Source of the DNA: an uncultured bacterium
GTDB taxonomy: Bacteria; Planctomycetota; UBA1135; UBA2386
Direction of reading: 5' to 3'
Length of the DNA stretch: 7,149 bases
Assembly (NCBI GenBank): GCA_938003515.1
Contig: CALKYL010000148.1
Coordinates: forward strand, 1 to 7,149
Each line of letters starts with the position of its first letter. Within the stretch, counting starts at the first letter, position 1. The notes below the pieces were generated by a model. That model saw nothing but the letters and a program-made list of their open reading frames with translations. It was not told the origin of the DNA and ran no database searches. Below, piece after piece: positions 4,600-7,149 of this stretch. The translations under genes were made by a program, and so were the position numbers.

Positions 4600-6912
4600 C
4601 TACAGGCCGACCGTCGCGATGCCGAGGTTGGACGTCACGGCGCCGAGCACGTTGACGGCCGGGACGAAGCCGATCGCCTGGTGGTAGATCGCCTGGCCGA
4701 GCCAGCTCGGATCGCCCGCGATCGGGAACGTCCACGTGCCCGCGCCGAACGTCGCCGCCACGAGGTCGAGCACGATCGTCTGGTGGTCGAGCGTGCAGCC
4801 GGGCGCGCCCAGGTAACCGAGGTCGATGCCCGGCACGATCGGCACGATGCCGGCCGACATCAGGAAGCCCGGCACATTCGGCGACAGGTTGGTGACGTCG
4901 ACCGCGAGCGTCGAGCCGGCGACCGGCCGGCCGCTGGGCACGCCGGCCACCGTCACCGGCAGCCCGAACGTGCCCGGGCAGCCGACGCCGCTGGTCGTAT
5001 AGGTCGCGCGCGGCGGCAGCGTGCCCGCCCAGATCTGCTCGGCCTGATCGTAGGCGTCGTTGCCGACCTGCTCGCCGATGACGCGGCCGGGGATGTCGTC
5101 GGCGGGCGGGTGGATGCCGCCCCAGATGCGCGACAGCGACGTCTGGTCGGACGCGTCGTAGTAGGTCGCCCACTGCAGCTTGACGGTCACGCTCGGGCCG
5201 CGCTCGAACACCAGGAAGTTGTCCTGCGGGCAGACGAACTCGCCGAGGCCGCCGGGGAAGAAGGCCGAGCCTGTGTAGCGGTGCAGCACGACGGCGGCGG
5301 CGCGGCTGTAGGTGCTGTGGCCGGACACGTAGCCGGCGAACGGCGGCGTGACGAACGTCGGCCGCTGGTAGGGCCACCAGTTCTCGGCCAGGATCCAGCC
5401 GACGCCGGCTACGTCCGTCTGCGGGTTCTGGATGTAGTCCGGACCGCGCCACGCGTAGACGGCGATCTTGCCCTCGCTGCCGGCGAGGTGTTCGTGCCGC
5501 TGTCCGGGCGCGGTGGTCGCCGACGTGACCTCCTCGATCAGCCCGGGGAAGAGCGTGATCGCGTCCGGGTCGAGGGGGTTCGCCGCATACCGGTCCGCCA
5601 TGTAGCGTACGGCGCTGATCGGACGCAGGTAGTCGTACCAGCCCTTGACGCCCCAGGCGGCGACGGCGCAGTCGTGCATCGCCCCGTTCAGGGCGAGGTA
5701 GAGCTTGACGTCCCACTCGAGGTCGTTGACGACCGGGCCCGCGCCGCCGATCTGCTTGACGAGCTGGGGGTGGTCGGAGACGTAGTTGGCGATCACGTTC
5801 CAGTGCCCCGGCGGCGTCTCGGAGTCCGGGCCGTCGGCCCAGAACTCGGCGAGCACGCGCGCGTAGTCGCCGCGCGGCACGATCTGCGGCGCGTAGGGCT
5901 GCCCGGTCACCGGGTTGATCGGATGTCCGGTGCCCGAGTCGCCGCCGTTCACGAAGTCGTAGAAGGCGGGATACTGCGCGACACCCGCCGGCAACGGCGC
6001 GTTGCCGATCGCACCGGGCGAGACGTCGATCATCACGCCGTCGGTCGGGTCGAGGTGCGAGGACCAGGCCGAGACCAGCTCGAAGCCCCACTTGTAGTCG
6101 GGGGCGCTCGGGGTGCCGAGCCGGGGCGGCGCGCCCGGGTCGTGGTAGACCCAGTAGTCGAAGCCGCCGCGGAAGTAGACCGTCAGGTCGGTCTGCGACA
6201 GCGCGAACGGTGTGACCTGCCCCCACTCCGCGCTCAGGAACTCGGGGTAACCGGTCGGGATCGGGATGCCCGACTGGCCGACGAAGTACTGCAGCGCCAG
6301 CGGCTGCCACCGGTTCGGGAAGACGAGGTTCGGGTTGCCCGGGAAGTCGGGCAGCAGCGGTGCGTTGACCGGCGTGTAGAACTGGTTGACGTAGTTGTTG
6401 GCTTCGTTCGAGTTGTCGAGCGCGCCGAAGGTCAGCACGGCGAGCGCGATGCGGTTGCCGATCGCGTCGGGCGTGTCGCCGGTCGTGTTGTTGTTCGTCG
6501 TGCTGTAGCCGAGCGACGTCATCAGGGCGTCGTAGGCCGGCAGGAGCGTCGTCGCGTAGCTGGGGGAGCCGGTGAAGCGCGCCTTCAGGATCTGGTAGCT
6601 CGCGTAGGACAGCGCCTCGGCGCGCAGGACGTCGATCGACGGCGAGGTCGTCGCGTGGTCCTCGGTGAAGATCAGGCACTGCGCGGTCTGGTCGTAGGTC
6701 GCCCACGCGTCCCACATCGCCGCCGACACGTGGAACAGGTTGCGCGCGTGCACCGTCGGCCGCGCGAAGTCGAGCCGGATCGACTCGAGCAGCCGCTCGT
6801 TCCACTCGCGCGCGACGGAGTGCTGCGCGGGTGCTACGGGAGCGAACGACCCGATCGCCACGATCAGGCCGGCGAGAACGGAGGCCTTGCCCCCCGAGTG
6901 GATGTTTGGCAT
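4600..6912 (-). CDS. Secreted vanadium-dependent haloperoxidase/PAP2-type protein with C-terminal beta domain
   Basis: 770-residue exported protein. Residues 1-29 are a Sec signal: MPNIHSGGK, a hydrophobic core 10-24, then AP-rich residues with likely cleavage near APA-QHS. The full acid phosphatase/vanadium haloperoxidase motif set is present: KGWYDYLRP at 423-431 (KxxxxxxRP), VSGHS at 529-533 (PSGH with Val for Pro; H532 acid-base) and SRIWGGIHPPAD at 594-605 (SRxxxxxHxxxD; H601 the residue bonded to vanadium or phosphorus). Such enzymes oxidise halides with peroxide or hydrolyse phosphate esters; motifs do not separate the two, but the long helical N-terminal part and overall length favour the haloperoxidase-like branch. 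Residues about 641-770 form a separate Gly/Pro/Val-rich domain with Cys645 and Cys706, resembling C-terminal domains of secreted planctomycete proteins. The ATG at 6912 is chosen over an in-frame one at 7005 because it puts the signal peptide at the N-terminus. No Shine-Dalgarno is seen. The gene converges on the TerC-family gene. Confidence 0.9.
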   Translation of the reverse strand: MPNIHSGGKASVLAGLIVAIGSFAPVAPAQHSVAREWNERLLESIRLDFARPTVHARNLFHVSAAMWDAWATYDQTAQCLIFTEDHATTSPSIDVLRAEALSYASYQILKARFTGSPSYATTLLPAYDALMTSLGYSTTNNNTTGDTPDAIGNRIALAVLTFGALDNSNEANNYVNQFYTPVNAPLLPDFPGNPNLVFPNRWQPLALQYFVGQSGIPIPTGYPEFLSAEWGQVTPFALSQTDLTVYFRGGFDYWVYHDPGAPPRLGTPSAPDYKWGFELVSAWSSHLDPTDGVMIDVSPGAIGNAPLPAGVAQYPAFYDFVNGGDSGTGHPINPVTGQPYAPQIVPRGDYARVLAEFWADGPDSETPPGHWNVIANYVSDHPQLVKQIGGAGPVVNDLEWDVKLYLALNGAMHDCAVAAWGVKGWYDYLRPISAVRYMADRYAANPLDPDAITLFPGLIEEVTSATTAPGQRHEHLAGSEGKIAVYAWRGPDYIQNPQTDVAGVGWILAENWWPYQRPTFVTPPFAGYVSGHSTYSRAAAVVLHRYTGSAFFPGGLGEFVCPQDNFLVFERGPSVTVKLQWATYYDASDQTSLSRIWGGIHPPADDIPGRVIGEQVGNDAYDQAEQIWAGTLPPRATYTTSGVGCPGTFGLPVTVAGVPSGRPVAGSTLAVDVTNLSPNVPGFLMSAGIVPIVPGIDLGYLGAPGCTLDHQTIVLDLVAATFGAGTWTFPIAGDPSWLGQAIYHQAIGFVPAVNVLGAVTSNLGIATVGL

Positions 6913-6940
6913 GGCTTGGCCCGCGATGGAGTTGGGAGTC

Positions 6941-6963
6941 GCGCCGGGGATGATACCCCGCGC
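6941..6963 (-). promoter_or_regulatory. Candidate -10 box inside an inverted repeat, upstream of the haloperoxidase gene
   Basis: On the minus strand TATCAT (6955-6950) matches 5 of 6 bases of the -10 consensus and would start transcription about 30 bases before the ATG at 6912. It lies in the centre of an inverted repeat: CGGGG (6945-6949) and CCCCG (6956-6960). If the C at 6945 is bulged, the arms lengthen to GCGC plus GGGG against CCCC plus GCGC. No convincing -35 was found. A repressor site overlapping the -10 would fit, but this is inference. Confidence 0.35.
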
Positions 6964-7031
6964 CCGCGGCCCGGCCGACGCCGGGCTCCGGCCCTTGCCG
7001 CGCACACGCCGCGCCGAAACGGCGGCGCACG

Positions 7032-7054
7032 GCCCGGCTCCCGGAGAGCCCGGC
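7032..7054 (-). terminator. Weak candidate terminator hairpin after the right-edge gene
   Basis: On the minus strand, GGCTC (7050-7046) pairs with GAGCC (7040-7036) around a five-base loop; beyond one mismatch three more pairs extend the stem. It begins about 12 bases after the stop at 7066. A further GAGCC at 7059-7055 could pair with the same GGCTC instead, giving two alternative stems. There is no U-tract, so confidence is low. Confidence 0.25.
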
Positions 7055-7065
7055 GGCTCGCGCGC

Positions 7066-7149
7066 TCAGAACGCGAACCAGAACGACAGCAGCACGCCTT
7101 CGACGTAGCCGAACATCACGCGCGCCCGCGCCATCAGCGGCACGCGGCC
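7066..7149 (-). CDS. C-terminal end of an unidentified gene, possibly an outer-membrane beta-barrel protein (cut by window edge)
   Basis: Read on the minus strand from the window edge, 27 codons in one frame end at TGA (7068-7066). The peptide, GRVPLMARARVMFGYVEG followed by VLLSFWFAF, ends in an aromatic-rich, alternating pattern with a terminal Phe, as in the last strand of many outer-membrane barrels recognised by BamA. All but one codon end in G or C, in line with the genes to its left. The piece is too short to assign a family, and a membrane helix is an alternative reading. Confidence 0.5.
   Translation of the reverse strand, partial: GRVPLMARARVMFGYVEGVLLSFWFAF

Larger units (their letters stand above)
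6913..7065. other. Intergenic region upstream of the haloperoxidase gene
   Basis: 153 bases between the stop of the right-edge gene and the haloperoxidase start, both on the minus strand. It holds the candidate -10 box with inverted repeat near 6950 and a possible hairpin at 7032-7054, each listed separately. Although an open frame continues upstream to an ATG at 7005, its residues (MRGKGRSPASAGPRARG) look like translated non-coding DNA placed before a good signal peptide, so I treat it as untranslated. Confidence 0.6.

Noticed and set aside
6913..7005. Haloperoxidase start at the upstream ATG at 7005
   Set aside because: It would bury the signal peptide 31 residues inside the protein and place the best promoter box within the coding region.
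3668..7030. Very long open minus-strand frame that would code more than 1,100 residues
   Set aside because: It runs through the TerC-family gene on the opposite strand and the haloperoxidase gene in another frame, and its translation is Arg/Ala/Pro-rich with no domain. Long stop-free shadow frames are normal in DNA of this GC content.
1..7149. Novel defence, mobile or RNA system
   Set aside because: No transposase, integrase, reverse transcriptase, nuclease, toxin-antitoxin pair, direct-repeat array, tRNA or structured RNA was recognisable. Apart from the unassigned GNAT-like protein and the two short gene tails, the genes belong to known families.

Overview
The window is high-GC bacterial DNA, roughly 70% GC over most of its length, with nearly every codon in the main genes ending in G or C. 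Two features point to Planctomycetota. One is a DUF1501 protein with its typical twin-arginine-like N-terminus at the left edge. The other is an exported enzyme whose C-terminal beta-rich domain is of a type I associate with secreted proteins of high-GC uncultured planctomycetes. No rRNA, tRNA, CRISPR array, insertion sequence or phage gene was seen.

Layout. Positions 1-345 (minus) hold the N-terminal 115 residues of a DUF1501 protein that runs off the edge. Positions 360-443 (plus) look like the last 27 codons of another gene whose body is missing; base and codon composition change at this point, so it may be a contig join or a recombination point. Next come three minus-strand genes: an uncharacterised 564-residue protein with a GNAT-like core (3671-1977), a small HIT-family protein (1890-1552), and an N-acetylhexosamine-1-kinase (NahK)-like sugar kinase (1555-449). 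The last two overlap by four bases (ATGA) and are probably translationally coupled. A 137-base divergent spacer with a run of ten C separates this block from a plus-strand TerC-family membrane protein (3809-4591). That gene converges, with 8 bases between stops, on a large minus-strand gene for a secreted vanadium-haloperoxidase/PAP2-type protein (6912-4600). The right edge holds the last 27 codons of one more minus-strand gene.

How the genes may work together. The HIT protein and the kinase are the only clearly linked pair: a putative nucleotide hydrolase/transferase with an anomeric sugar kinase. The 564-residue protein may be co-transcribed ahead of them (86-base gap). The TerC and haloperoxidase genes have their own promoters and look unrelated to the pair. 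I see no defence system, mobile element or multi-gene novel machine here. The points most worth a second look are the composition break near 345-365, the coupled HIT-kinase pair, the architecture of the exported haloperoxidase, and the unassigned GNAT-like protein.
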